A program made the translations under genes and the position numbers. Positions 1-11,751 of a stretch of DNA of 64,000 nucleotides are shown in pieces. How positions within the stretch are numbered: position 1 is the first letter of the stretch; the number at the start of each line of letters is the position of its first letter. This stretch comes from JAENVU01 sp963801105 (GTDB taxonomy: Bacteria > Actinomycetota > Acidimicrobiia > IMCC26256 > JAENVU01): assembly GCA_963801105.1 (NCBI GenBank), contig CAWDDH010000003.1:2604001-2668000 (forward strand). The letters are read 5' to 3'. The notes below the pieces were generated by a model. The model ran no database searches. It was not told the DNA's origin and worked only from the letters and a program-made list of their open reading frames with translations.

Positions 1-54
1 GAGATCACGGGCTCGCCCGACTCCCCGCGGTTGGCGCCGGTGTCCGGGGAATGA
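1..54 (+). CDS. C-terminal end of an upstream gene (partial)
   Basis: The first bases read in frame 1 to a TGA at 52-54, giving a short C-terminal tail ending in PVSGE. The stop overlaps the ATG of the next gene as ATGA, the overlap style used repeatedly in this window, which suggests translational coupling. Too little is present to name the protein. The neighbours make an envelope or glycan gene plausible, but that is inference only. Confidence 0.4.
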   Translation, partial: EITGSPDSPRLAPVSGE

Positions 55-3000
55 CCGCGACCACGGTCCCGGGCCCACGGGGCGCCCGTGGCCGATCCGT
101 CGCCGGCATCGCCGCGTTCGCCGCGGTCGTGTACGGCCCGATCCTGGCGATGCACGCGGGCAAGGTCGCCGCCGACACCAAGAGCTACCTCTACCTCGAC
201 CCGGGTCGGTTCCTCGGGCGCGTCGGCACCCTGTGGGACCCGAACATCGGGCTGGGGACGGTCAGCCACCAGACCATCGGGTACCTGTTCCCGATGGGGC
301 CGTTCTACTGGGTGACCGAGCAACTGCTCGGCATCCCGGCGTGGGTCGCGCAGCGGTTCTGGCTCGGCACCCTCTTGTTCGCCGCGGGCATGGGCGTGCG
401 GTACCTGCTCCGCACCCTCGGCGTGCGCGGTCCCGGCGTCCCGGTCGCGATGCTCGCATTCGCGCTGAGCCCGTACGCGCTCGAGTTCTCGGCCCGCCTG
501 AGCGTGCTCCTCGGACCGTGGGCCGCCCTCCCGTGGCTGCTCGCGTTCGTCATGCGCGGCCTCGACGACCGCGGCTGGAAGTACCCGGCGCTGTTCGCGT
601 TGACCGTGCAGCTCGTCGGCGCCGTCAACGCGACCGCGTTGCTGTACGCCCTCATCGGACCGGTGCTGTGGTTCCCGTACGCGATCTGGGTCCGCCGGGA
701 CGTCACGCTGCGCCAGGCGTGGACCACCGCGTGGCGCATCTCCGTGCTCACCATCCTCACGTCCCTGTGGTGGATGGCGGGACTCTTCATCGAGGGTCGC
801 TACGGGCTCGGGATCCTGCGCTTCACCGAGTCCATCGAGACGGTGTCGGCGACCTCCACCGCGACGGAGATCCTGCGCGGGCTCGGCTACTGGTTCTTCT
901 ACGGCGGCGATCTGCGCGGCGCGTGGAACCCCGCGGTCCTCGACATGACCCGCCGACCGTGGGTGCTGCTCGCGGGCTTCCTGATCCCGGCGGCGGGAAT
1001 CCTGGCCGCCGGCCTGATCCGGTGGCGCAACCGCGCCTTCTTCGTGCTGATGATCCTCGTCGGCACCGTCATCGCGGTGGCGGCGTCGCCCTACGAGCAC
1101 CCGACGCTCCTCGGCCGGCTGTTCAAGGCCTTCGCGACCAGCTCGACGGCCGGGTTCGCGCTCCGGAGCACCGCTCGTGCGGTCCCGCTCATCGTGCTCG
1201 GGATCTCGGTGCTGCTCGGCGTGGGGATCACCGCCGCGTGGCAGCGGTGGCACGGGTCCACCGCACGGGCCGCCGTGGTCGGCCTCGCGGTGCTGCTCGC
1301 CCTCCTGTGCCTCGTGAACGCGCCGGGCATCTGGAACGGTCGGTACTACAACACCGCGCTCGAGCGTTCCGAGCAGGTGCCGGCCTACTGGACCCAGGCC
1401 CTCGCGGCGCTCGACGCGCGCGGGCGGGGCGACGCCGCGTGCTCGCGCTCCCCGGCGCGGACTTCGCCGCGTACCGGTGGGGCGACACGATCGATCCCAT
1501 CGAGCCCGGGCTGATGGACCGGCCCTACGTCGGCCGCGCGAGCTGGTGCCGTGGGGGAGCGAGGCCGCGACCAATCTGCTCATCGCGCTCGACCGGCGCG
1601 TGCAGGAGGAGTGGCTGGAGCCGCAGGCGCTCGCGCCGATCGCCCGGCTCATGGGCGTCGGCGACGTGCTGTTGCGCAACGACCTGCTGACGGACGAGTT
1701 CAACCTGGTCTCGGCACGCGCGATGTGGAAGGACCTGACGCGCTTCGGGCGTCCGGCCGGGCTCGGCACGCCGACGAGCTACGGCACCACCATCCCGGGC
1801 ACGCTGCTCGCGCCCGACCTCGGCGACGTCTCGGAGCCGCCCGTCACCGACCCGAAGCCCGTCGTGGTCTTCCCGGTGAAGGACCCGACGCCGATCGCGC
1901 GGGTCAAACCGATCTCGGACACCGTGGTGGTCGACGGGGACGGCGAGGGGCTCGTTGACGCGGCCGCGAGCGGCGTGATCGACGGGACCGAGGTCGTGCT
2001 GTCCTCGCCGAGCTACGAGCAGCAGCCCGTGCAGCTGCGCGGTCGCGTGCCGAGCGGTGCGCTGCTGGTGCTCACCGACTCGAACCGGCGCCGCGGCATG
2101 CGGTGGGCGGGGATGAAGAACAACTACGGCTACACCGAGACCGCGGGCGAGCGGCCGCTGCGGGAGGACCTCCTGGACCAGCGGCTCGACGTGTTCCCCG
2201 GCTCGACCGACGAGTCGCGCACCGTCACCGAGATGCGAGGGGTGCGGTCGGTCCGGGCGACGACCTACGGAACCCCGGCGTTCGGGTACGCCGCGGACGG
2301 GCGGCCGGCGCTCGCGCTCGACGGCGACACCAAGACCGCGTGGGAGGTCGCCGCCGGGGTGCCGAAGGTGGGCCACGAGCGGCTGGTCGTGGAGCTCGAC
2401 CACCCGATCACCACCGACCGGCTCGGGCTGGTGCAGGCGTTCGCGGGCAAGCGCGGCCGGTGGATCACACGGATGGGCGTGCGCTTCGACGGCGGCCCGC
2501 AGGTGGTCGACCAGCTCGACGGTTCTTCGCGGAGCCGTGCCGGCCAGGAGCTCTTGTTCGCCCGACGCACGTTCTCGCGCATCGAGCTGCAGATCCTCGG
2601 CACCGACGCGAACAAGCCCGGCAAGGTGGCGAGCGAGGCCGGCCGGCTCCGCAAGACCGGTGTGGGCGTGGCCGAGCTCCGGCTCCAGGACGACGCGCCG
2701 GGTGCCGCGCCCGTCCGTGCCCGGGAGGTCACCCGGATGCCCGAGGACCTGCTCACGAACCTCGGGGCCGGTTCGGGCGCGCACCCGCTCGCGATCGTCA
2801 TGAAGCAGATCGATCCGGAGCTCCGGCGCCGGTTCACGCTGCCGACCGCGCGCTCGTTCACGGTGAGCGGCGAGTTCCGGATCAATGGCGGGGCCAAGCC
2901 CGCCGCCATCGATCGCGCGTTGGGGATCCGCGACGTGACCGCGGGAGGGGTCACCGTGACGGCGAGCGGGGCGAGCGGCACCGCGAAGGCCCGGGCCTCC

Positions 3001-4459
3001 GCGGCCCTCGACGGTGACCCGACGACTGCCTGGAACACGCGCACCACCAAGCTCACCCAGCAGTGGATCGCAGTGGACCTGCCCGCCGCGACGACGGTCG
3101 ACCACCTGGACCTGCGCTACGTCGACGACGGGCGGCACTCGATCCCGACCGAGGTCCGGATCGAGAGTGGCGACGGCACGGCCCGGACCGCGGCCGTCCC
3201 ACCTGCACTGCCCACCGACGGCACGACCGCGGTGACCGTCCCGTTCGCGCCGGTCACCGGGACGCACTTCCGGGTCACGTTCAGCGGCACCGACGTCCGG
3301 ACGGTGCGGGGTCCGAACCGCGCGCCAATCGTGCTGCCACTCGGGATCTCCGAGCTCGGGCTGCCGGGGGTGCGGACGGCACCGACGCCGGCCCAGCTGC
3401 CCGACCGGTGCCTGACCGACGCGCTGGCCGTCGACGGGGTGCCGTGGCCGGTCCGACTCACCGGCTCCACCGCCGACGCGCTCGACGGGCGCCCGATCGT
3501 GTTCGCGCCGTGCTCGGGCGAGTCGACCGTCGCGCTGACCGCCGGCACCCACGAGCTTCGGGTCCGGCGCATGCTGCCCGAGGGGCTCATCGGCGACCGC
3601 GTCCTGCTGACCTCGGCCGCGGGCGGCGCCGCGGCCCCGCTCGCCGCGCTCCAGGCCGATCGAGCGGCTGCGACCGCCACCACGCCGCGACCCGCGCGTG
3701 CAGGTCCTCGAGCGCGGTCGCACGTCGATGAAGCTGCGCGTCACCGACACCACGGCACCGTCGTGGTTGGTGCTGGGCGAGAGCCTCAACCCCGGGTGGA
3801 AGGCGACCGTCGACGGGAAGGACCTCGGTCCGGCCCGCCTCGTCGACGGCTTCGCCAACGGCTGGCAGCTGCCGGGGCGCGCCGGCGCGCGCGTCGTGAC
3901 GCTCGAGTGGACGCCCCAGCAGGGTGTGGGCTTCGCGCTCGGAGCGTCGGCGCTGGCGGGTCTGGTCTGCCTGGGAATCGTCCTGGTCTCGTGGCGGCGA
4001 GGGCGCGTGGTCCCCGCGGTCGCGGCGGGCGCCCCCGAGATCGCCTGGTCGACGGCGCCGACGCGCACCAGGGGCACGCTGAGTCGCGTGGGAGTGGTGC
4101 TGGGGAGCGGTGTGATGGCCGCGGTGCTGGTGCGCCCGGTGTGGGCCGTGCCGACGATCGCGGTCGTCGGGGCCGGGGTGGCGTTCCCGCCGGCGCGCAA
4201 GCTCCTGCGGGTGTTGCCGGCGGCGTTGCTGTTCGCGATCGGCGCGTACGTGGCGTGGGGACAGCTGCGGCACAACTACCCGCCGAGCTTCGCCTGGCCG
4301 ACCAACTTCGAGCGGGTGCGGGACGTGTCGTGGTGGGTCGTGATCCTGCTGGCCGCCGACGTGCTGGTCGGCTGGACCTGGCGCGGCACCGCCCGGCGCT
4401 CCCGGGCGCGACCGGGTGGCGCGGCCGGTGCGGACGGTGCGGACGGTCCGTCCGCATGA
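51..4459 (+). CDS. AftD-like alpha-(1->3)-arabinofuranosyltransferase (DUF3367), frameshifted as sequenced
   Basis: This is a GT-C membrane glycosyltransferase of the AftD family, which in mycobacteria adds arabinofuranose from decaprenyl-phosphoarabinose to arabinan. The N-terminal third has many membrane spans and an early DTKSYLYLDP loop motif. The middle and C-terminal parts contain two discoidin-like (F5/8 type C) modules, around 2240-2650 and 2930-3320, with ALDGDTKTAW and ALDGDPTTAW motifs. A final membrane segment lies near 4200-4400. The coding sequence changes frame three times. One base appears missing near 1436, another near 1546, and there is a +1 (or -2) shift near 3686-3692. 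Corrected length is about 1470 residues, close to known AftD proteins. The stop overlaps the next start (ATGA). Substrate is inferred from family only. Confidence 0.82.
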
Positions 4460-6195
4460 GCGCGGTCGAGCCGCTCGGCGCGCCGCGGATGCGGCGGGGC
4501 GCAGCGGTCGCCGGCACTCTGGCGCTGCTCGTCGTCGGGGTCGTGGTGCCGTTGGTCGTCGCGTCCCGCGCCGGAGCGCTGGGAATCCCCCGCAGCGACG
4601 ACTGGTCGTACCTGGTGACCCTGTTCCGCTGGTCCGACACCGGGGTACTGGCGTTCAACCACTGGGTCTCGATGACGCTCGTCGGTCAGCTGGTGCTCGC
4701 CCGGCCGCTCGTGGCGCTGTTCGGCTCGTCCATCTGGGCGGTCCAGGTCGGCAGCGCGGTGCTCGGTGGCGCCGGACTGCTCGCACTCGTGCTCCTCGGG
4801 CGCGAGACGCTGCCCGAGGGCCGCGGCGCGTGGCTCGTCGCGTTCACGACCGCGGTCGGGCCGCTGTGGGCACCGCTCGCCGCGACGTACATGACCGACG
4901 TCCCCGCGTTCACCTTCGAGATCGCATCGCTCGCGCTGGGGGCGTTCGCGTTCCGGCGGCGTTCGCTCGGCTGGCTCGTGGCGGCGACGGCCGTGGGCGT
5001 GTGGGGCTTCGGGATCCGCCAATACGGCGCGATCCCGGTCGTCGCGCTGCTCGCGGTCGCCGGGTGGGTCTCGTGGTCGGAAGGCGACCGCAGGCGTCTC
5101 GTGCGCGTCGCGCTCCTGGCCGGGGCGGCGGCCGTGGTGGCGGGCGCGGTCCTGCTGTGGTTCTCGTCGATCCCGGACCCCCTGCCGGTGTCGCCGAGCA
5201 CGCCCACCCGTGGGACCGTCGTCTCGACGGTCGTGGCGGCGGGTGGGTTCCTGCGTCTCACCGGCCTGCTGGTGCTGCCGGTGATCGTCTGGGTGGGCCC
5301 GGTGCGGATCGCGCGCCGGGCGTGGGCAGCCGGCCCGATCCTCACGGTGCTCGCCGCGCTCGGCGGCGCCGGACTCCTCCTCGGGACCCTCGCCCGGTCG
5401 GTGTGGGCGCCCTTCGTCGGCAACTACCTGGACCGTGCCGGGGTGCTGGCCAACGACGTCGTCGCCGGGCGCCGACCCGACGTCATGCCCATCGGGCTGT
5501 ACCGGCTGCTCGAGGCGCTCGGCACGCTGGCCGGGGTCCTGCTCGTCGTTGCGCTCGTCCCGGCGGTCGCCGGTGTCGCGCGGCGCGTGCGGACGCGTGA
5601 CCTGACCGTGCGCGAGCCGATGGCCGCGGTGATGGGCCTGACCGTTCTCGGATTCGGCGTGGCCTACGGCTTCGCCGTGCTGACCGACCTGCCGATCTTC
5701 GACCGCTACGTCCTGCCGGTCGCGCCACTCGTCGCCCTGCTCCTCGCCGGCACCCGGGTGGCGACCGTCCCGGGCGCGGCGCCGGCGCACGCGCATGATG
5801 CGGTGCGACGCCTGGTCACCGTCGCGACGGTGGTGGCGATCGGCGCGGTCGGTCTCGTCCTCTCGACCGATTCGGCGTCGTTCGACGCGACCCGGTGGCA
5901 GGTCGCGACCGACGTGACCACCCACGGGTACCGCGCGGACCAGGTGTACGGCGGCTTCGAGTGGGTCGCGTTCCACCGCAAGGTCGGCCCGCTCCAGGGG
6001 GACACCGTCGCCGAGCGGCAGCGGCTGCGGGCGCGCTATTTCCGCGGCCTCTGCGTGACGGTCGTGGTGAACCCGCGTCCCCGGGTGGCGGCGCGGGCGA
6101 TCGCACGGGGCGAGGTGCGTGGGCTGGCGCACCGGCCGGTGCCGGTCGTCGCGGTCCGCAGCACGACGCGTTCCTGCTCCGGCGGGTCGGGCTGA
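4456..6195 (+). CDS. GT39-like polytopic membrane glycosyltransferase
   Basis: 579 residues with about ten hydrophobic spans. An acidic pair occurs in the first periplasmic loop (RSDDWSY), the position where GT-C enzymes of the GT39/ArnT type bind metal or polyprenyl-phosphate sugar. The C-terminal ~100 residues are soluble and probably extracellular. The ATG at 4456 overlaps the AftD-like stop by four bases, so the two are probably co-transcribed and act on the same envelope glycan. The same open frame runs upstream into the AftD-like gene because of that gene's frameshifts, so a start before 4456 would be wrong. Donor and acceptor are unknown. Confidence 0.72.
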   Translation: MSAVEPLGAPRMRRGAAVAGTLALLVVGVVVPLVVASRAGALGIPRSDDWSYLVTLFRWSDTGVLAFNHWVSMTLVGQLVLARPLVALFGSSIWAVQVGSAVLGGAGLLALVLLGRETLPEGRGAWLVAFTTAVGPLWAPLAATYMTDVPAFTFEIASLALGAFAFRRRSLGWLVAATAVGVWGFGIRQYGAIPVVALLAVAGWVSWSEGDRRRLVRVALLAGAAAVVAGAVLLWFSSIPDPLPVSPSTPTRGTVVSTVVAAGGFLRLTGLLVLPVIVWVGPVRIARRAWAAGPILTVLAALGGAGLLLGTLARSVWAPFVGNYLDRAGVLANDVVAGRRPDVMPIGLYRLLEALGTLAGVLLVVALVPAVAGVARRVRTRDLTVREPMAAVMGLTVLGFGVAYGFAVLTDLPIFDRYVLPVAPLVALLLAGTRVATVPGAAPAHAHDAVRRLVTVATVVAIGAVGLVLSTDSASFDATRWQVATDVTTHGYRADQVYGGFEWVAFHRKVGPLQGDTVAERQRLRARYFRGLCVTVVVNPRPRVAARAIARGEVRGLAHRPVPVVAVRSTTRSCSGGSG

Positions 6196-6233
6196 CCGGC
6201 GTCGGGTACGCGGGGATGGTCACACCCCGGCGG

Positions 6234-6239
6234 TACGGT
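6234..6239 (+). promoter_or_regulatory. Candidate -10 element (TACGGT) for the SSB-like gene
   Basis: TACGGT lies 70 bases before the ATG at 6310. It matches a TAnnnT -10 pattern, and a purine-rich ribosome site (GAAGGAAG, about 6297-6304) is present for the leader. The match is weak on its own. Confidence 0.3.
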
Positions 6240-6309
6240 CCGACCACCTCCCCTCCGCTTCCCCGGCGACCCGCGGCGAGCGCCGCGCCCCTGTCCGAAG
6301 GAAGCCGCG

Positions 6310-6654
6310 ATGTTGAATCTGGCCGTCGTCTCCGGTCCCGTGTCCACCGCGCCCGAGATCCGGGCCCTGCCGTCCGGCTCCGCGGTCGCGTCCGTCGGGG
6401 TCCGCACCCGGTCGGGCGAGCGCACCACCTCGGTGCCCGTCTGCGTCTGGGATCCGCCCGCCTGGCTGGCCGAGCTGTCCCCGGGCGACGAGCTGATCGT
6501 GCTCGGCACGGTCCGCCGCCGCTTCTACCGCTCCGGCGGGGCCACGGGCAGCCGGGTCGAGGTCGACGCCACGTTCGTCGGCCGGCCCGGCCGGCGCCAG
6601 CGGGACGCCGTCGCGCGGCGGGTCGAGGCCGCGATGGCCGACCTGCTCGAGTGA
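6310..6654 (+). CDS. Short SSB-like single-stranded DNA-binding (OB-fold) protein
   Basis: 114 residues resembling the OB-fold core of bacterial SSB. The N-terminus (MLNLAVVSGPVSTAPEIRAL) matches the SSB opening strand, followed by a VASVGVRTRSGERTTSVPVCVW segment like the SSB strand-loop, and a basic RRRFYRSGG patch. It lacks the long acidic C-terminal tail of replicative SSB, ending instead in a short helix. It may therefore be an accessory or recombination-related paralogue rather than the housekeeping SSB. It stands alone between an envelope gene and korA. A purine-rich ribosome site precedes the ATG. Confidence 0.65.
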   Translation: MLNLAVVSGPVSTAPEIRALPSGSAVASVGVRTRSGERTTSVPVCVWDPPAWLAELSPGDELIVLGTVRRRFYRSGGATGSRVEVDATFVGRPGRRQRDAVARRVEAAMADLLE

Positions 6655-6711
6655 GCGGGGCCCGCGCGCGGTCCGCGCACACCATGATCCGAGTGGGTGG
6701 TGGCGCCCGGG

Positions 6712-6717
6712 TAGCAT
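6712..6717 (+). promoter_or_regulatory. Candidate -10 element (TAGCAT) directly upstream of korA
   Basis: TAGCAT ends 8 bases before the GTG at 6726. A transcript starting the usual 6-9 bases downstream would begin at or next to the start codon. No Shine-Dalgarno sequence is visible in between, fitting leaderless expression. Confidence 0.5.
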
Positions 6718-6725
6718 TGGGGATC

Positions 6726-8595
6726 GTGACAGACACGACATCAGCGCCACGGCGGCCCGAAGTCCTCGAACGGGTCGTCATCCGGTTCGCCGGAGACTCG
6801 GGCGACGGCATGCAACTGGTCGGCGACCGCTTCACCGACGTCAGCGCCGCGTTCGGGAACGACCTGGCCACCCTGCCGAACTATCCGGCCGAGATCCGGG
6901 CCCCGGCGGGCACGATCGCCGGGGTCTCGAGCTTCCAGGTCCACATCGCGGACTTCGACATCGTCACCCCGGGCGACGTGCCGAACCTCCTGGTGGCGAT
7001 GAACCCGGCGGCGCTCAAGGCCAACCTCGGGGACCTCCCCGCCGGTGCCTCGATCATCGCCAACACCGATGCGTTCGAGGCCCGCAATCTGGAGAAGGCG
7101 GGCTACGCGGCCAATCCGCTCGAGGACGGCTCCCTGGCCGCTTACACCGTCTACCCGGTGCCGATGACGAGCATCACCGTCGAGGCGGCGCGTGGGACGG
7201 GCGCGAAGCCGCGCGACGCGGAGCGGTCCAAGAACTTCTTCGCCCTCGGGTTGATCTCCTGGATGTACTCCCGCCCGATCGATCCGATCGTGGTCTGGAT
7301 CAACGAGCGCTTCGGCACCAAGCCGATGGTGCGCGACGCCAACCTCGCGGCGTTCAAGGCGGGCTACCACTTCGGCGAGACCGCCGAGATCTTCGAGACC
7401 CCCTTCGAGGTGCACCCGGCGACGCTGCCGCCGGGCCGGTACCGCAACATCACGGGCAACGTGGCGCTCGCCTACGGGCTCATCGCGGCGGGCCAGCAGT
7501 CGAAGCTGCCGATCCTGTACGCCTCGTACCCGATCACCCCGGCCTCGGACATCCTGCACGAGCTGTCCAAGCACAAGAACTTCGGCGTGCGCACGATGCA
7601 GGCCGAGGACGAGATCGCCGCGATCAGCGTCGCCATCGGGGGCGCATTCGCCGGCCAGCTCGGCGTGACCGCCACGAGCGGCCCCGGGGTGGACCTGAAG
7701 GCCGAGGCCCTCGGGCTCGCGATCAGCCTCGAGCTGCCGCTCGTGCTGGTGGACGTGCAGCGCGGTGGGCCGTCCACGGGGCTCCCCACCAAGACCGAGC
7801 AGGCCGACCTCCTGCTCGCGATGTACGGCCGCCACGGCGAGGCCCCGCTGCCGATCGTCGCCGCGTACTCGCCGAGCCACTGCTTCGACGCCGCCTTCGA
7901 GGGCGCCCGGATCGCGCTCAAGTACCGGACCCCGGTCATCGTGCTCACGGACGGCTACCTCGCCAACGGGTCCGAGCCCTGGCGCTTCCCCGACGTCGAC
8001 GACCTTGCCGACATCTCGGTGCCGTTCACCACGGAGCCGAACCACCTCAACGAGGACGGCAGCACCGAGTTCTGGCCCTACGTCAGGGACGAGACGACCC
8101 TCGCCCGCCCGTGGGCGATCCCGGGCACGCCGGGCCTGATGCACCGCGTCGGCGGCATCGAGAAGCAGGACGGCACCGGCAACGTCAACTACGACCCGGC
8201 CAACCACGAGCTGATGGTCCACCTGCGCGCCGAGAAGATCGCGGGCATCGCCAAGGACATCCCGCCGGTCGTGGTCGACGATGCCGACGGCGACGCGGAG
8301 CTGCTCGTGCTCGGGTGGGGGAGCACGTGGGGCGCGATCAAGGCCGCCGCCCGGCGAGTGCGTGGCCGGGGCCGGTCCGTTGCGACGGCGAACCTCGTCC
8401 ACCTGAACCCGTTCCCCGCCAACCTCGGCGAGGTGCTCGCCCGCTATCCGAAGGTGCTGGTCCCGGAGATGAACCTGGGTCAGCTGTCCCGCCTCGTCCG
8501 CGCCGAGTTCCTCGTCGACGCGCAGAGCCTCACGAAGGTGGCCGGACTCCCGTTCCGTGCCGCCGAGATCGAGGCGAAGATTCTGGAGATGATCG

Positions 8596-8603
<8 letters not shown>
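6726..8603 (+). CDS. korA: 2-oxoacid:ferredoxin oxidoreductase subunit alpha (fused gamma-alpha)
   Basis: 625 residues. With KorB it catalyses CoA- and ferredoxin-dependent oxidative decarboxylation of 2-oxoacids, most likely 2-oxoglutarate, in the cytoplasm. The first ~190 residues are the gamma domain (VIRFAGDSGDGMQLVGD near residue 15). Domain I of alpha follows (ASYPITPASDILHELSKHK, then QAEDEIAAISVAIGGAFAG), with a C-terminal domain II (LLVLGWGSTWGAIKAA). The GTG at 6726 is chosen because it begins just before the gamma domain and lies 8 bases after a TAGCAT box. An open frame extends further upstream but would overlap the SSB-like gene. It overlaps korB by 8 bases. Exact substrate cannot be told from sequence. 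Confidence 0.93.
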
Positions 8604-9612
<1,009 letters not shown>

Positions 9613-9624
9613 TCGGTCCCCGCG

Positions 9625-11691
9625 TCAGCTGTCGAGGCCCGTCCGGAGCGCCTCGACGAACGTGTCGGTGAGCAGGAGCGATCCGCGCACGCTGAGGTGA
9701 CGCCCGTCGCGGTACACCCAGAAGTCCCGGCGGTTGGTCACACACGCCCGGCGGTCGCAGATCTCATCGGTGAGGTCGACGGCGCGGGCGGTGGGGACGG
9801 TGCGCACGGCGGCGGTCTCGGCGCTCAACGCGTTGGCGCGGAAGTGCGCGTCCTCGGCGCGGCTCTGGGATGCCCCGCACGACCGGGGCGCGAAGTACAC
9901 GCGGATGGCGGCGCAGTCGCGCGCGTCCCAGGTCAGCCACTGGGGGACGGCGTGGACGACGAGCGTCGGGATCCCGGCCCGTTCGAAGGTGGTGAGGGTG
10001 CGGTGCAGTGCGGCCGACCATGCGTGCACCTTGTCCTGCTCCCCGGAGGCGACGGTCCCCGTGGCCGGATCGGTGAGGGTCACCGCGCTCCCCGGCCGCA
10101 GGTAGATCGAGGTCGACGCGCCGAGGACGACGAGGGCGGGCGGATCGGCGACGAGTCCGGCCATGGTGGCCGCCACGTAGCGCCGGCAGGTCCCGGAGTC
10201 GGCCTGACCCCCGGCGATCCGCGTGTCGATGAAGGGGCAGTCCGGCAGGGTGCTGACCGTGAAGTCGTACCCGAGCCGGTTCGCGGCCGCGGCGAGCGGC
10301 TCGGTCAGGTGGCCCGCGTTGGAGTCGCCGAGCAGCACGATGCGGCCCGACGGATCGGGCACGCTCCACGTGCAGCGTGAAGGCTGGCGGGCCACCGGCA
10401 ATCCCTTGTTGCAGCCCCGCGTACGGTCGGCGTGGTGCTGCCGGGTCGCCTGGAGGAGCGCGTGGGTCGATGCCGACGGCGTCGGGAGCGGCGCCCGCAC
10501 GAGGACCAGGCACGCGACGACCGGGACGGCGATGCACACGCTCGCGAGCCCGACCGCACGGACACCCTTCCAGCTCGGGTTCACGTGGATCGGCCGTTCG
10601 AGCCAGCGGTAGGAGATCGCGGCGGGGACGATCGAGACGGCGGCGGCCACGATCTTGAGGCCGTCCTGGCCGGGCCAGAGCGCGCCGGCGAAGACGATGA
10701 GCGGCCAGTGCCACAGGTACCAGCTGTAGGAGAGATCGCCGATCACCGTCACCGGCCGGAGGCCGAGCAGCGCGGAGATCCCGCCGGTCGTCGCGGTGCC
10801 GGCGACGAGGAGCAGGCCGGTGCCGAGAACGGGGAGCAGCGCGGCGGTCCCCGGGAACGGGGTGGTCGCCGTGATCGCGGTCGCGCCGAGCGCGATGAGC
10901 ACCGCCCCGGCCACACCGAGCGCGATCGCGACGGCTCGGCGGATCCGGACAGCCCGGTGGGCGCCGAGCTGGAGCAGCGCGCCGACCGCGAACTCCCACG
11001 CCCTGGCGGGGGCCATGTAGAACGCGAAGCGGGAGCTGAGCACCCCGGTGCCCGCACCGCCGCGGGTCGCGACCACGCAGAGCAGGAAGGAGGCGGCCGC
11101 GAGCACGAGCAGCACCGTGGTGATGATGGGCCGGGCCGGGCGTGAGGACCGGCGGGCGAGCAGCGCGCTCAGGACGAGCACCGCCGGGAAGACCAGGTAG
11201 AACTGCTCCTCGACCGAGAGCGACCACATGTGGAGCAGCGGGTTCGCGGTCGGCGCGACGTCGAAGTACCCGGTCGGTGACCGGTAGAGGTAGACGTTCG
11301 ACACGAAGAACGACGCCGCGAGCCCGGTGCGGGCCGTGAGGTCGCGGGCGAACTCGCTGATCGCGCCGAGGGACGCGATCGCGACCACGGCGGTCGTCAG
11401 CGCCATCGCCGGGAGGATCCGCCGGACCCGGCGGGCGTAGAAGGACGCGAACGAGAGCGTGCCCCCGGTGTCGATCTCGCGCATCAGCAACGCGGTGATC
11501 ACGAAGCCCGAGATCACGAAGAACACGTCGACGCCCGTGAACCCGCCGTCGACGGAGAGGCCCGCGTGGTAGGCGACGACGAGCAGCACCGCGACGGCGC
11601 GCAGGCCCTGGATGTCGGCGCGACGAGGATGCGGCGTGTCGGTCGCGGCGTCCGGGCCGGCGACGGAAGCTTCCCCCAGGCGCTCCACCAC
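9625..11691 (-). CDS. OafA/YrhL-type acyltransferase 3 with C-terminal SGNH domain
   Basis: 688 residues. Residues ~25-370 form the ten-helix membrane acyltransferase 3 domain. It opens with DIQGLRAVAVLLVVAYHAG, with FTGVDVFFVISGFVI and MWSLSVEEQFYLVFP further on. After a linker comes a periplasmic SGNH hydrolase-like domain with the GDSN block (IVLLGDSNAGHL). Such two-domain proteins O-acetylate extracellular polysaccharide or peptidoglycan, so it probably modifies the glycan made by the nearby envelope enzymes. It converges with korB, with only 12 bases between the stops, and uses a GTG start 8 bases after a TAGAGT box. Confidence 0.88.
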   Translation of the reverse strand: MVERLGEASVAGPDAATDTPHPRRADIQGLRAVAVLLVVAYHAGLSVDGGFTGVDVFFVISGFVITALLMREIDTGGTLSFASFYARRVRRILPAMALTTAVVAIASLGAISEFARDLTARTGLAASFFVSNVYLYRSPTGYFDVAPTANPLLHMWSLSVEEQFYLVFPAVLVLSALLARRSSRPARPIITTVLLVLAAASFLLCVVATRGGAGTGVLSSRFAFYMAPARAWEFAVGALLQLGAHRAVRIRRAVAIALGVAGAVLIALGATAITATTPFPGTAALLPVLGTGLLLVAGTATTGGISALLGLRPVTVIGDLSYSWYLWHWPLIVFAGALWPGQDGLKIVAAAVSIVPAAISYRWLERPIHVNPSWKGVRAVGLASVCIAVPVVACLVLVRAPLPTPSASTHALLQATRQHHADRTRGCNKGLPVARQPSRCTWSVPDPSGRIVLLGDSNAGHLTEPLAAAANRLGYDFTVSTLPDCPFIDTRIAGGQADSGTCRRYVAATMAGLVADPPALVVLGASTSIYLRPGSAVTLTDPATGTVASGEQDKVHAWSAALHRTLTTFERAGIPTLVVHAVPQWLTWDARDCAAIRVYFAPRSCGASQSRAEDAHFRANALSAETAAVRTVPTARAVDLTDEICDRRACVTNRRDFWVYRDGRHLSVRGSLLLTDTFVEALRTGLDS

Positions 11692-11699
11692 TGGGCGTG

Positions 11700-11705
11700 A
11701 CTCTA
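11700..11705 (-). promoter_or_regulatory. Candidate -10 element (TAGAGT) for the OafA-type gene
   Basis: Read on the minus strand, TAGAGT ends 8 bases before the GTG at 11691. No ribosome site fits between them, consistent with leaderless transcription. Confidence 0.42.
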
Positions 11706-11751
11706 TTGGCGGGCGGGTTCCCCGCCGCCGCGCCGCGCTCCCGGAGCCGGC

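Noticed and set aside
1525..4275. Very long minus-strand open frame (over 900 codons) opposite the AftD-like gene
   Set aside because: The translation is Arg/His/Gly/Pro-rich with no domain character. It mirrors codon bias of the plus-strand gene, a normal effect in high-GC DNA.
1477..4455. Reading 1477-6195 as one giant protein
   Set aside because: It fuses part of the frameshifted AftD-like gene to the next glycosyltransferase. The natural boundary is the ATGA overlap at 4456-4459.
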